DNA of 64,000 nt from Flavobacterium nitratireducens (GTDB lineage: Bacteria; Bacteroidota; Bacteroidia; Flavobacteriales; Flavobacteriaceae): contig NZ_CP121111.1 in the NCBI RefSeq assembly GCF_029625335.1, forward strand, positions 992,001-1,056,000, in the 5' to 3' direction. Position 1 is the stretch's first letter; every line of letters begins with the position of its first letter. The position numbers and the translations under genes are program-made. This document shows positions 37,351-46,863 of this stretch, piece after piece. The notes beneath the pieces are model-generated. The model did not search any database. It had not been told where the DNA came from and saw nothing but the letters and a program-made list of their open reading frames with translations.

Positions 37351-38301
37351 TTAAGCTTCTTTAGCAGCTAAATATCTTTCCGCATCTAATGCAGCCATAC
37401 AACCTGTCCCCGCAGCAGTAATAGCCTGACGATACACATGGTCTGCAGCATCACCTGCTACAAAAACACCTGCCACATTAGTTTTAGCCGTTCCAGGTGT
37501 ATTAATAATGTAACCCGTTTCATCTAAGTTTAGATAATCTTTAAAGATATCTGTATTTGGTTTATGACCTATTGCCACAAAGAAACCTGTAGCTGGAATA
37601 TCATAAACTTCCCCAGTTGTTTTATTTTTCACTTTAATCGCCTCAACCACCTGATTATCACCTAAAACTTCTACAGTATCATGGTTCATTAAAATGGTAA
37701 TATTTTCCGTTTTACGTACGCGCTCTTCCATGATTTTAGAAGCTCTAAATTTCTCGCTTCTCACTAACATCGTTACTTTTTTACAAAGTTTTGATAAATA
37801 GTGTGCTTCTTCACAAGCGGAATCTCCAGCTCCAACGATTACTACTTCTTGATTTCTATAGAAAAATCCGTCACAAACAGCACAAGCAGAAACACCTCCA
37901 CCCATTTTTAAATAATGTTGTTCTGATGGTAATCCTAAATATTTTGCCGAAGCACCTGTAGAAATAATTACCGTTTCACAGTGTAATTCGATAGTATCAT
38001 TAATCCAAACTTTGTGAATATCTCCAGAAAAATCAACTTTAGTAGCCCAACCATCTCGGATATCCGCCCCAAAACGTTGCGCTTGCTGTTGCAACTGAAT
38101 CATCATTTCAGGCCCTGTTACACCATCTACGTAACCAGGAAAATTTTCAACTTCGTTAGTTGTTGTCAATTGTCCACCTGGTTGCATCCCTTGGTATAAA
38201 ACGGGATTCATATTAGCTCTTGACGCATATATTGCTGCTGTGTAACCTGCAGGTCCTGAACCTATAATAAGGCATTTTATTTTTTCAATTGTATCTGACA
38301 T
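37351..38301 (-). CDS. trxB: Thioredoxin-disulfide reductase
   Basis: 316 aa flavoenzyme reducing thioredoxin with NADPH in the cytosol. N-terminal FAD motif IIGSGPAGYTAAIYA, redox-active CAVC in SACAVCDGFF, NADPH-binding GAGDSACEEAHYL and the second FAD motif GVFVAGDAAD. Standard length. Monocistronic by context: terminator downstream, tRNA-Pro with its own terminator upstream on the same strand. Confidence 0.97.
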   Translation of the reverse strand: MSDTIEKIKCLIIGSGPAGYTAAIYASRANMNPVLYQGMQPGGQLTTTNEVENFPGYVDGVTGPEMMIQLQQQAQRFGADIRDGWATKVDFSGDIHKVWINDTIELHCETVIISTGASAKYLGLPSEQHYLKMGGGVSACAVCDGFFYRNQEVVIVGAGDSACEEAHYLSKLCKKVTMLVRSEKFRASKIMEERVRKTENITILMNHDTVEVLGDNQVVEAIKVKNKTTGEVYDIPATGFFVAIGHKPNTDIFKDYLNLDETGYIINTPGTAKTNVAGVFVAGDAADHVYRQAITAAGTGCMAALDAERYLAAKEA

Positions 38302-38403
38302 TTTACTATTTCTTTAAATTTTTAACAAGACAAAAATAAGTTTTTATTATTGGAATACTCCAAATAATACAATCAGTTTTTACTATTCCAAAATAGACAA
38401 ACT

Positions 38404-38440
38404 AAAAAAAGGCTGACGGAAAATTTCTTTTCTGTCAGCC
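38404..38440 (-). terminator. Terminator of tRNA-Pro
   Basis: GGCTGACGGAAAA and TTTTCTGTCAGCC pair as a 13-bp stem (one G-T) with a four-base loop; on the minus strand the stem is followed by seven T. Confidence 0.9.
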
Positions 38441-38443
38441 TCT

Positions 38444-38521
38444 TGGTCGGGGTGGCAGGATTCGAACCTGCGGCCTCCTGCTCCCAAAGCAGGCGCGATA
38501 ACCGGGCTACGCTACACCCCG
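38444..38521 (-). tRNA. tRNA-Pro (anticodon TGG)
   Basis: Minus-strand cloverleaf: acceptor CGGGGTG pairs with CACCCCG, anticodon stem CCTGC/GCAGG with loop TTTGGGA (anticodon TGG, reading CCA and wobble Pro codons), T-arm with GGTTCGAATCC. Discriminator A at 38447 and a genome-encoded CCA at 38444-38446. Confidence 0.97.
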
Positions 38522-38720
38522 TAACGCGGATGCAAATATACAACACTTTTTATCTTATGCAAACATTTCATAAAAATAAATCAAAAATCTATTTTTAATA
38601 AAAAAACAGACCGTTTCGACAAATAAAAGCTCAAAATGAGGCATTAACAAATGTTAACAAAATAGATTTTTAGAAACCATAATAAATTGTATTTTTACAG
38701 TTCAAAATTTAGATATATAA

Positions 38721-39492
38721 ATGGGCAAAATCATTGCGATTGCTAATCAAAAAGGAGGCGTTGGAAAGACTACATCATCTGTAAATCTTGCCGCTTCCCT
38801 AGGAGTTTTAGAAAAGAAAGTATTATTAATAGATGCCGATCCTCAAGCGAATGCTAGTTCTGGTTTAGGTATTGATGTAGAAAGTGTAGAAATTGGTACT
38901 TACCAAATTCTAGAACACAGCAATACACCAAAAGAAGCAGTAGTGAAATGTTCGGCTCCAAACGTAGATGTCATTCCGGCTCACATTGACCTTGTGGCAA
39001 TCGAAATCGAATTGGTAGACAAAGAAAACCGTGAATACATGCTCAAAAAAGCATTGGAAAGCGTTAAAGACGAATATGATTTTATCATAATTGACTGTGC
39101 TCCTTCACTTGGTTTACTAACTTTGAATGCATTAACTGCTGCTGATTCAGTGGTTATCCCTATCCAATGTGAGTATTTTGCCTTGGAAGGACTTGGTAAA
39201 CTACTAAATACGATTAAAAGTATCCAAAAAATCCACAATCCTGAATTAGATATTGAAGGCTTATTGCTTACTATGTACGATTCAAGATTGCGTTTATCAA
39301 ACCAAGTGGTAGAAGAGGTTCAAAAACACTTTAATGATATGGTTTTTGAGAACAATAATCCAACGCAATGTAAAATTAAGTGAAGCACCAAGTTTTGGTG
39401 AAAGTATCATCAACTATGATGCTACCAGCAAAGGAGCTACTAATTATTTACACCTAGCACAGGAAATTATTAAGAAAAACGACATCCAATAA
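38721..39492 (+). CDS. parA: ParA/Soj chromosome-partition ATPase, frameshifted
   Basis: Deviant Walker A ATPase that, with ParB on parS, segregates chromosome origins. [35 protein letters not shown] are intact. The frame from the ATG stops at 39383 after [10 protein letters not shown], 220 aa. Past codon GAG at 39348 the +1 frame reads [18 protein letters not shown] and on to the normal C-terminus, stopping at 39492. This is the conserved Soj motif, so one extra A at 39351-39352 splits the gene; corrected length about 256 aa. Essential-type gene, so probably a sequence error. parB starts 6 bp later. Confidence 0.88.
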
Positions 39493-39498
39493 TTTTTT

Positions 39499-40397
39499 AT
39501 GACAAAAGCTATAAAAAAACAAGCCTTAGGAAGAGGATTATCTGCATTATTAAAAGACCCCGATAACGATATCAAATCTGTTGAGGACAAAAATGCCGAT
39601 AAAGTTGTTGGAAATATTATTGAGCTTGAAATTGAAGCTATTGAAATAAATCCATTTCAACCTCGAAGCAATTTTAACGAAGAATCTTTAAAAGAGTTAG
39701 CTACTTCTATCAAGGAATTAGGAGTTATCCAACCTATTACTGTTAGAAAATTAGACTTTAATAAATACCAATTGATTTCTGGAGAACGTCGTTTGCGTGC
39801 TTCAAAATTAGTGGGTCTTACTACTGTACCTGCCTATATTCGTATTGCTAATGATAATGAATCTTTAGTTATGGCTTTAGTTGAAAACATTCAACGTCAT
39901 GACTTAGATCCTATCGAGATCGCACTTTCGTACCAACGCTTAATGGACGAAATTCAATTAACGCAAGAGCAAATGAGTGAACGCGTAGGAAAAAAACGTT
40001 CTACGATTGCCAACTATTTACGCCTTTTAAAACTAGATCCAATTATCCAAACGGGTATTCGTGATGGTTTTATTAGTATGGGTCATGGTAGAGCGATCAT
40101 CAACATTGAAGATTTAGATGCTCAAACTGAAATTTATCAAAAAATTGTAAGTCAGAATCTTTCCGTTCGCGACACAGAAACTTTGGTTAAAAACTATCAC
40201 GAAAGTTTAAAACCAAAACCTGCAGTTAAAGAAAAGGCAGCTTCATTTGCTATTGATGAAAATCAAAAAGAATTTTCAATTCCTATTTTGGGAATAATGT
40301 AGATATTAAAGTAGCCAATAATGGAAAAGGAAAAATTACAATCCCTTTTCAATCGGAACAAGATTTTAATCGAATTATCGAATTAATTAAGGGGTAG
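39499..40397 (+). CDS. parB: ParB/Spo0J chromosome-partition CTPase, frameshifted near the C-terminus
   Basis: Binds parS and spreads as a CTP-dependent clamp. N-terminal KKQALGRGLSALL, the ParB box with GERRLRA, LVENIQRHDL, and the helix-turn-helix EQMSERVGKKRSTIANYLRL. The frame runs to 40302 (267 aa), ending FSIPILGIM. The frame one base back reads YFGNNVDIKVANNGKGKIT and ends LIKG at 40397, the usual C-terminal dimerisation domain. A missing base between about 40273 and 40290 explains it. The repaired stop overlaps the GTG start of the next gene by one base, which supports the repair. Confidence 0.87.
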
Positions 40398-40954
40398 TGA
40401 ATAAATTTATTTCCATAGTACTATTTCTTATCTTCTTAAGCAACACATCGGTATTGGCACAAAAAACAACCCAAACCACTGTTGCAAAAGACACCTTAAA
40501 GTCAGTTGATATTGATCCGTTAACACCCGCTAAAGCCGCTTTTTACTCGGCTGTATTACCAGGTTTAGGACAAGCTTACAATAAGAAATATTGGAAAATT
40601 CCTTTGGTATATGGAGCCATTGGAACTAGTTTGTATTTTTATATTGATAGTAATAAAAAATACCACCAATTTAGAGATGCATATAAAAGAAGATTAGAAG
40701 GATATACAGATGACGAGTATTCGTATCTAGACAATAATAGATTGATAGCCGGACAAAAATTTTACCAACGTAATCGAGATTTATCTTCTTTATTTGTAGT
40801 CGGTTTTTATGTCTTAAACATTATAGATGCTAATGTCGATGCAGCTTTAATGCAATTTAATGTTGACGATAAACTCTCTATAAAACCTAATGTATATCAA
40901 AACAATTTGAATTATAAAACAAATGTAGGGCTTACCCTAAACTATAATTTTTAA
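40397..40954 (+). CDS. DUF5683 domain protein, exported
   Basis: 185 aa, GTG start. Signal peptide VNKFISIVLFLIFLSNTSVLA, then the DUF5683 core with PAKAAFYSAVLPGLGQAYNKK, helix VYGAIGTSLYFYID and DRLSSLFVVGFYVLNIIDANVDA-type segment (here RDLSSLFVVGFYVLN). Function unknown; the family is nearly always found in the parAB-dapB-lepB neighbourhood of Bacteroidota. The GTG shares a base with the repaired parB stop (TAGTG). Confidence 0.85.
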   Translation: MNKFISIVLFLIFLSNTSVLAQKTTQTTVAKDTLKSVDIDPLTPAKAAFYSAVLPGLGQAYNKKYWKIPLVYGAIGTSLYFYIDSNKKYHQFRDAYKRRLEGYTDDEYSYLDNNRLIAGQKFYQRNRDLSSLFVVGFYVLNIIDANVDAALMQFNVDDKLSIKPNVYQNNLNYKTNVGLTLNYNF

Positions 40955-41007
40955 TCAAAACAGTAAGAAGAAAACAAAACTTCTTAACAATTTAAATACG
41001 AAGAAAA

Positions 41008-41709
41008 ATGAAAATTGCGCTTTTAGGATACGGAAAAATGGGTCAAGTAATTGAAAGAATTGCTTTAGAAAGAGGTCATGAAATTGTTTTGAAAAAAGAT
41101 GAATTCAATACCTTCGACGGACTTTCAACTGCTGATGTAGCTATTGATTTTAGCGTTCCTATGGCCGCAGTTGAAAACATTTCGGCTTGTTTTAATAATA
41201 ATGTTCCTGTGGTATCGGGAACAACGGGATGGTTAGACCGTTATGACGAAATGATTGCTTTATGCAAAGAAAAAAATGGTGGTTTTATTTCAAGTTCCAA
41301 CTTTAGCTTAGGAGTAAACTTATTTTTTGGTTTAAACGAATATTTAGCCAAAATGATGGCTAACATCGAAGGCTATAAGGTAACGATGGAAGAAATTCAC
41401 CATATCCATAAATTAGACGCTCCTAGCGGCACAGCAATTTCATTGGCTCAAGGTGTTATTGAAAATACTAATTACAACACATGGACATTAGAAGAAGCTA
41501 AAGAAAACGAAATACACATCGAAGCGATTCGTACAGGCGAAGTACCAGGTACACACACTGTGACTTACGATTCAGGCATTGATAGCATCGAAATCAAACA
41601 TACGGCTCACAACCGTGAAGGATTTGCTCTTGGTGCTGTAATTGCTGCTGAATGGTTAGCAGGAAAACAAGGAATCTACAGCATGAGAGATGTTCTTAAT
41701 ATTCAATAA
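41008..41709 (+). CDS. dapB: 4-hydroxy-tetrahydrodipicolinate reductase
   Basis: NAD(P)H-dependent reductase in the diaminopimelate/lysine pathway, needed for peptidoglycan. 233 aa, the short form typical of Bacteroidota. Contains the dinucleotide motif LLGYGKMGQVIE, SGTTGWLDRYD, the active-site E-x-HHxxK-DAPSGTA motif (EEIHHIHKLDAPSGTA) and the tail AAEWLAGKQGIYSMRDVL. Lies between the DUF5683 gene and lepB. Confidence 0.97.
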   Translation: MKIALLGYGKMGQVIERIALERGHEIVLKKDEFNTFDGLSTADVAIDFSVPMAAVENISACFNNNVPVVSGTTGWLDRYDEMIALCKEKNGGFISSSNFSLGVNLFFGLNEYLAKMMANIEGYKVTMEEIHHIHKLDAPSGTAISLAQGVIENTNYNTWTLEEAKENEIHIEAIRTGEVPGTHTVTYDSGIDSIEIKHTAHNREGFALGAVIAAEWLAGKQGIYSMRDVLNIQ

Positions 41710-41742
41710 GCAATCATAAATTAACTCAAATACAAAAGAATT

Positions 41743-43329
41743 ATGGCACTATTTCAATGGTTTGTATTCTTTCTTATTATCCAAGTCGTTCATTTTTTAG
41801 GAACTTGGAAACTATACGAGGCAGCTGGAAGAAAAAAATGGGAAGCAGCAATACCAGTATATAATGCTATTATCCTAATGAAAATTATCCGTCGACCTAC
41901 TTGGTGGACCTTATTGCTTTTTATTCCAATCATTAATCTAATTATGTTTCCTGTAATTTGGGTAGAAACACTTAGATCATTTGGAAAACGTAGTCAATTA
42001 GACACTCTTTTAGGAATAATTACTTGCGGATTATACATCTACTATGTTAATTATACTCAAAAACTAGCCTACCAAAAAGATAGAAGTTTACAACCCGCAA
42101 CCAAAACTGCAGATACCATTAGTTCGCTATTATTTGCTATTATTGTGGCTACTTTTGTCCACACCTATTTTGTACAACCTTACACTATTCCAACCTCTTC
42201 ATTAGAAAAATCATTATTAATAGGTGATTTTCTTTTTGTGAGCAAAGTAAACTACGGAGCTCGTGTTCCCATGACTACTGTAGCTTTACCGATGGTGCAT
42301 GATACTATTCCATTTCTAAAAAGGAAATCATATTTAAGCTTCCCACAACTTCCTTATTTTAGATTACCTGGTATTGAAGATAAAATCAAACGTACCGACA
42401 TCGTGGTATTTAACTGGCCGGTAGATACTGTACATTATTTCTTTGAACCAAAAGGAAAACCCGGCGTAATAAAACCTATCGATAAGGAATCAAATTACGT
42501 AAAAAGATGTGTTGCTATCCCTGGAGATAGTTTATCCATTAAAGAAGGTATAATCTATATCAACGGAAAAGTGTTAGAACTACCTGAACGTGCTAAACCT
42601 CAATTCTCCTATAAAATAGTACGAGATATTAATACTCCTATCGATATTAATGCCATTATCAAAGAACTAGACATTACAGATGGAATTAATTATGTTAGTC
42701 CACAACAAGACACTGTAGGAATTGCAGCATTGACCTCTGAAAATGTAGAAAAAATTAAAAAATATCCAGGAATAAAAGCTGTCATTCGCAATATTTCAAA
42801 TATTCCAGAAAATGGTATTTACAGTGTATTCCCTCATAATGTTGACTGGAATCGAGACAATTACGGACCAATTTATATTCCTGAAAAAGGAAAAACGGTG
42901 GCTCTTACTTTAGAAAGCTTGCCGTTTTATCAAAGAATCATCACCTCATACGAAAAAGATGACAATGGAAACCCAAATGAATTAAAAGTAACTGGAAATG
43001 AAATTCGTTTGAATGGTAAAGTGGTAAATAGCTACACCTTCAAACAAAACTATTACTGGATGATGGGTGACAACCGTCATAATTCTGAAGATAGCCGTTA
43101 TTGGGGTTACGTTCCAGAAGATCATATTGTAGGTAAACCTGTCTTTATATGGATGAGTTTAGATCCTAATGGAAAAGGCTTAAACAAAGTGCGTTGGGAC
43201 AGAGTTTTCACAACCGTTAGTGGCGAAGGTCAACCACAATCTCATTTCAAAATATTTTTGATCTTATTAGCTGCTTACTTTGTGGGAGAGTATTTTTGGA
43301 AGAAAAGAAAAGCAAAAACAGATATCTAA
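41743..43329 (+). CDS. lepB: Signal peptidase I, long Bacteroidota form
   Basis: Membrane protease cleaving Sec signal peptides. 528 aa, far longer than E. coli LepB. The first 110 residues carry three or four helices resembling DUF5684. Catalytic Ser lies in PTSSLEKSLL (about 147) and the Lys base in YVKRCVAIPGDS (about 252); box E GDNRHNSEDSRYWG is near 443. About 190 residues between Lys and box E form an enlarged beta domain. A C-terminal helix LILLAAYFVGEYFWKK follows. Signal peptidases with two membrane ends are usual in this phylum. Confidence 0.95.
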   Translation: MALFQWFVFFLIIQVVHFLGTWKLYEAAGRKKWEAAIPVYNAIILMKIIRRPTWWTLLLFIPIINLIMFPVIWVETLRSFGKRSQLDTLLGIITCGLYIYYVNYTQKLAYQKDRSLQPATKTADTISSLLFAIIVATFVHTYFVQPYTIPTSSLEKSLLIGDFLFVSKVNYGARVPMTTVALPMVHDTIPFLKRKSYLSFPQLPYFRLPGIEDKIKRTDIVVFNWPVDTVHYFFEPKGKPGVIKPIDKESNYVKRCVAIPGDSLSIKEGIIYINGKVLELPERAKPQFSYKIVRDINTPIDINAIIKELDITDGINYVSPQQDTVGIAALTSENVEKIKKYPGIKAVIRNISNIPENGIYSVFPHNVDWNRDNYGPIYIPEKGKTVALTLESLPFYQRIITSYEKDDNGNPNELKVTGNEIRLNGKVVNSYTFKQNYYWMMGDNRHNSEDSRYWGYVPEDHIVGKPVFIWMSLDPNGKGLNKVRWDRVFTTVSGEGQPQSHFKIFLILLAAYFVGEYFWKKRKAKTDI

Positions 43330-43350
43330 TTAAACATAGATAAAACCTCA

Positions 43351-43426
43351 TATTTTTTGCCACAGATTACTAGGATTTACACAGATTAATCTGTTCTTAA
43401 TCTTTTTAATCTGTGGCAAAAAAATA
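43351..43426. repeat. Palindromic intergenic repeat, CCACAGATT family
   Basis: Arms TATTTTTTGCCACAGATT (43351-43368) and its complement AATCTGTGGCAAAAAAATA (one extra A; 43408-43426) flank about 40 bases containing ACAGATTAATCTGT, itself palindromic. Follows lepB and may work as a terminator. Related elements at 51690 and 54246. Confidence 0.75.
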
Positions 43427-43474
43427 TAAAATGAATTCAAAAAACATAGATTTAACTATTTCAAGCTGGTACAA

Positions 43475-44095
43475 ATGAAAACCTTACTACATCCATCCTA
43501 TTTCCCTTCGATTAGCCATTTTGTAGCTTTACTACAAGCCGAAAGTATCGTATTTGAAATGGAAGATAATTTTCAGAAACAAACCAATAGAAATCGCACT
43601 TATATCTACAGTCCAAATGGAATCCAACTCTTGAATATTCCAATTAAACATTCTAAGACAAGTCATCAAAAAACAAAAGACATACAGATAGAAAACGATT
43701 TTGACTGGCAAAAACAGCATTTTAAATCACTTGAAGCTGCTTATCGAAGTTCGCCATTTTTTGAATTTTTCGAAGATGATTTTGTTCCTTTTTTCGAAAA
43801 GAAACATCACTTTTTAATGGATATGAATTTTGAAGTTTTAGAGCTGATTTCGAAATGCATGCGAACCAAATTTAACTTCGAAACCACTACAGAATATTTT
43901 CATGAAGTAGATCAAAATACGTTGGATTATCGTTATCTGGTAAATGGAAAAAAAGACAAGTCTGTATTCGAGCCTTATACTCAGGTTTTTGATGATAAGT
44001 TTGGTTTTATTAACAACCTAAGTATTCTGGATTTACTATTTAACGAAGGGAAATTCACAGTTGACTACTTAAAATCCCAGAAACTAATTCTGTAA
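43475..44095 (+). CDS. WbqC family protein
   Basis: 206 aa, WbqC-like family. Conserved start LLHPSYFPSISHFVALLQA and segments YRNRTYIYSPNGIQLLNIPI and QKTKDIQIENDFDWQKQHFKS, separated here as three parts in the protein; also EAAYRSSPFFEFFEDDF. The family is found in O-antigen and other sugar loci and is thought to act on or modify nucleotide-sugar products, but no reaction is proven. Follows lepB on the same strand after the palindromic repeat; converges with the next gene. Confidence 0.85.
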   Translation: MKTLLHPSYFPSISHFVALLQAESIVFEMEDNFQKQTNRNRTYIYSPNGIQLLNIPIKHSKTSHQKTKDIQIENDFDWQKQHFKSLEAAYRSSPFFEFFEDDFVPFFEKKHHFLMDMNFEVLELISKCMRTKFNFETTTEYFHEVDQNTLDYRYLVNGKKDKSVFEPYTQVFDDKFGFINNLSILDLLFNEGKFTVDYLKSQKLIL

Positions 44096-44121
44096 TTTAT
44101 CATAAAATAGCTTATAAATTA

Positions 44122-45168
44122 CTACTCCATCGATAATTTAGCCATTATAGGAAAGTGATCCGAATTATCGAATTCAGGAAAAGTCTCAAATTTTTTCACT
44201 TGCATTTTTCTATCAGCAAAGATGTAATCTATTCGGGCAGGGTAATATTTAAAACGATAGGTTTGCCCAAATCCTTTTCCGGCCTCCTCAAAGGAATCTC
44301 TTAGCCTCCCCTTTATAATACGATACACATAAGAGAAAGCACTATTGTTCATATCCCCACAAATAATAACGGGATATTCACATTCTTTTAAATTTTCTTT
44401 TAAAATTTCTGCTTGTTGCTGTTGTTGTTTAAAAGCTTTGCTAATTCGCATAAACATAGCTTGTGATTTTTCTTTGTCAATCACATCAATATTATCTGAA
44501 ATTTCATTGACATCAGGTGAAATTTTAATGGATTGTAAGTGCATATTGTACACTCTAATAATATCTTTTCCTCGTTTAATATCCGCATAAACAACGTTAT
44601 TATTCGAATTTGGAAAAACAATTTTACCCTGATCTAATATTGGATATTTTGAAAAAATAGCCTGCCCCGTTTTAATTTGGTCACCATCCATAAATATCGT
44701 GCGATGTGGATAGACTTTTAGATCTATGTGAGCCGAATTAGAATATTCTTGAACACATAAAATATCAGGATTTTTATCATTGATAAAGGCTAAAATGGTT
44801 TCAGGAATATCAGCCTTATCTTGCCATTTAAACAAATTAAACAGCCGAACATTATAACTCATTACCACAAAGTCGTTCTCGCTTTCTGTGTATTCTTTAG
44901 TAGTGAATTTATAAAACTTATTTATAAATGTAATTCCAATTAAAAGCACTAAACCAGACAACATCATTCTTTTTTTCAATTGCAATCCCCAATACAAGAA
45001 AAAGAAAGCATTCAAAATGAAAAAAACAGGCATGAACAGGGTTACTACCGATAATAACGGAAAAATTTTAGGTGCCAAAAAGGGCAACACATAAGCGATA
45101 AAAGTAACGACTATGAGGATAATGTTTAAAACAAACATCCCTCTGTTGAACCACGAAAGATTTTTCAT
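44122..45168 (-). CDS. Endonuclease/exonuclease/phosphatase-family membrane protein
   Basis: 348 aa. Two or three N-terminal helices (about 10-85) anchor it in the membrane, followed by an EEP-fold domain: MSYNVRLFNLF, catalytic Glu in LCVQEYS, GDMNNSAFSYVYR, and the C-terminal SDHFPIMAKL with the catalytic Asp-His. Mg-dependent phosphoesterase by family; DNA, lipid or sugar-phosphate substrate not known. Downstream of the rhomboid pair by 43 bp, so probably in the mutL-rhomboid series. Confidence 0.88.
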   Translation of the reverse strand: MKNLSWFNRGMFVLNIILIVVTFIAYVLPFLAPKIFPLLSVVTLFMPVFFILNAFFFLYWGLQLKKRMMLSGLVLLIGITFINKFYKFTTKEYTESENDFVVMSYNVRLFNLFKWQDKADIPETILAFINDKNPDILCVQEYSNSAHIDLKVYPHRTIFMDGDQIKTGQAIFSKYPILDQGKIVFPNSNNNVVYADIKRGKDIIRVYNMHLQSIKISPDVNEISDNIDVIDKEKSQAMFMRISKAFKQQQQQAEILKENLKECEYPVIICGDMNNSAFSYVYRIIKGRLRDSFEEAGKGFGQTYRFKYYPARIDYIFADRKMQVKKFETFPEFDNSDHFPIMAKLSME

Positions 45169-45211
45169 TTTATTTTATTTAATGTCCAAAGTCCCCACAA
45201 ACTTCAAACCA

Positions 45212-46084
45212 TTATTTACCTGATTTGAATAAAAAATCCTTCTCCTCTTTTGTTAAACTATCATAACCCGACTGACTAATTTTATCTAAAATTTCATCAA
45301 TCTGTTGCTGTGTTTTATCTTTTGTAATTATTCTAGAAGTAGTGCGTTGCTCTACAGGTCTATTGTAATTTTTATGTACTTTTTTAAACGGTGTTGCCGG
45401 TGTCGTTCTAAAACCATTAGCAAAATAATCGATGATTTTAGTAACAACAACACTCATATCATTTCCATTTTGCAGCGTTTTAATATAAATATAACCAAAT
45501 AAAGCACCTGCCAAATGTGAAATATGACCTCCCATATTATCCAAACGGAGCTGCATCAAATCTAGTATCAATAAAACCGCTGTAATATGCCATAATTTTA
45601 CCCTACCTATCAATAACAATCTAACTTCCATTAAGGGCTGATAAGTAGTTACAGCCATCAAAACAGCCATTATTGCTGCCGAAGCACCAACAATAGGGGC
45701 AACTATATTCATCAGAAAATAACTAGCCATAAAAATTAGACCTGCAAACACGGCACCCAATAAATACAAACCAAAAAACTGTTTTTGTGTAAAAAAGGTT
45801 AAAAACAATTGGCTAGCAAAATTAAGCACCAACATATTAAATAAAATATGAAAAAAATCAAAATGGAAGAAAGCATAACTAATAAACGACCAAGGTTTCC
45901 ACAACAAATCGGCTGGATTAGAAGACAAACTAACATAAGGTAGTATCGCAATATCCACACTAAAAATTTTTAAAATCCCTGGTACAACAAAGGAAATTAA
46001 GAAACAGGCGATATTCCAATAAATCAACCTATGAGCGATTCCGCCTAGTTTATATTGCTGTTTTAAATCGTCTAAAATATTCAT
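45212..46084 (-). CDS. Rhomboid-family intramembrane serine protease (second of a pair)
   Basis: 290 aa. Six or so helices with the catalytic Ser in GASAAIMAVL and His in HISHLAGALFGYIY; HFDFFHILFNMLVLNFASQ carries the conserved loop HxxxN region. A basic cytosolic tail (about 225-290) extends beyond the rhomboid core, ending in LTKEEKDFLFKSGK. Cleaves transmembrane substrates within the membrane; substrate unknown. 14 bp downstream of the other rhomboid gene, hence a paralogous pair. Confidence 0.92.
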   Translation of the reverse strand: MNILDDLKQQYKLGGIAHRLIYWNIACFLISFVVPGILKIFSVDIAILPYVSLSSNPADLLWKPWSFISYAFFHFDFFHILFNMLVLNFASQLFLTFFTQKQFFGLYLLGAVFAGLIFMASYFLMNIVAPIVGASAAIMAVLMAVTTYQPLMEVRLLLIGRVKLWHITAVLLILDLMQLRLDNMGGHISHLAGALFGYIYIKTLQNGNDMSVVVTKIIDYFANGFRTTPATPFKKVHKNYNRPVEQRTTSRIITKDKTQQQIDEILDKISQSGYDSLTKEEKDFLFKSGK

Positions 46085-46098
46085 TCTTATTCCTTTAA

Positions 46099-46863
46099 TT
46101 AATAGATATGCAATAAATTAATTCCAACGGTTGCTATTAAACTGATTTTTTTCCAATACCACATAATCAAAAAACCAAACAATGCCCCACCAACATGCGC
46201 AAAATGAGCAATTCCTGCTCCTCCAAAAATTGATTGTCCAGATACACCCAAATATAAATCTACTAAGACCAAACCAGGCACAAAATATTTTGCCTTAATT
46301 GGAACAGGAATAAACATCAAAGCCAATTCTGCATTCGGGAACATAAATGCAAAAGCAACAACAATTCCGTATATAGCACCAGAAGCACCAACTACAGTAC
46401 CTGCAAAAGCTTCTACAAAATTTTGATATTCTGATGGTGATAATATGGTTTGCCAAGCTGTATTAATCTGCCCTTGATTTAATAGCTTCAATATTTCCGT
46501 TTTTTGAAAACCATTTTCTTCTAATATTTTTATAGCATCATTAAAATAATAATAATTGATTCCAGTATGTAACAAAGCCGCACCTAAACCACAAGAAATA
46601 TAAAAGAACAAAAACTTTTGACTTCCCCAAAAGTGCTCTAATGCCGAACCAAATGAAAAAAGAGCAAACATATTAAAGAAAATATGCATGAATCCTCCAT
46701 GCATAAACATGTGAGATAGGATTTGCCAACCATGAAAATTTTGATTTTCTGGAAAATACATTGCCAACATTTGATAAGCAGGATCTCCTACTATCAATGT
46801 GCCAACAAAAAATAGAATATTAATTATTATCAGTTGTTTTACCGTTTCGGTTACATTCATCAT
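46099..46863 (-). CDS. Rhomboid-family intramembrane serine protease (first of a pair)
   Basis: 254 aa. Conserved HMFMHGGFMHIFFNMFALFSFG, GxSG-type active site GASGAIYGIV with the catalytic Ser, and His in AHFAHVGGALFGFL. An insertion of about 50 residues (NDAIKILEENGFQKTEILKL onward) sits between the second and third helices and could contact substrate. Its ATG overlaps the mutL stop by four bases, so the two are translationally coupled. Confidence 0.94.
   Translation of the reverse strand: MMNVTETVKQLIIINILFFVGTLIVGDPAYQMLAMYFPENQNFHGWQILSHMFMHGGFMHIFFNMFALFSFGSALEHFWGSQKFLFFYISCGLGAALLHTGINYYYFNDAIKILEENGFQKTEILKLLNQGQINTAWQTILSPSEYQNFVEAFAGTVVGASGAIYGIVVAFAFMFPNAELALMFIPVPIKAKYFVPGLVLVDLYLGVSGQSIFGGAGIAHFAHVGGALFGFLIMWYWKKISLIATVGINLLHIY

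Noticed and set aside
43351..43426. Terminal inverted repeats of an insertion sequence
   Set aside because: No transposase between or near the arms; only about 40 bases lie between them, so a hairpin repeat fits better.
43532..43720. 62-aa antisense ORF in the WbqC gene
   Set aside because: Shadow frame with no start context or domain.
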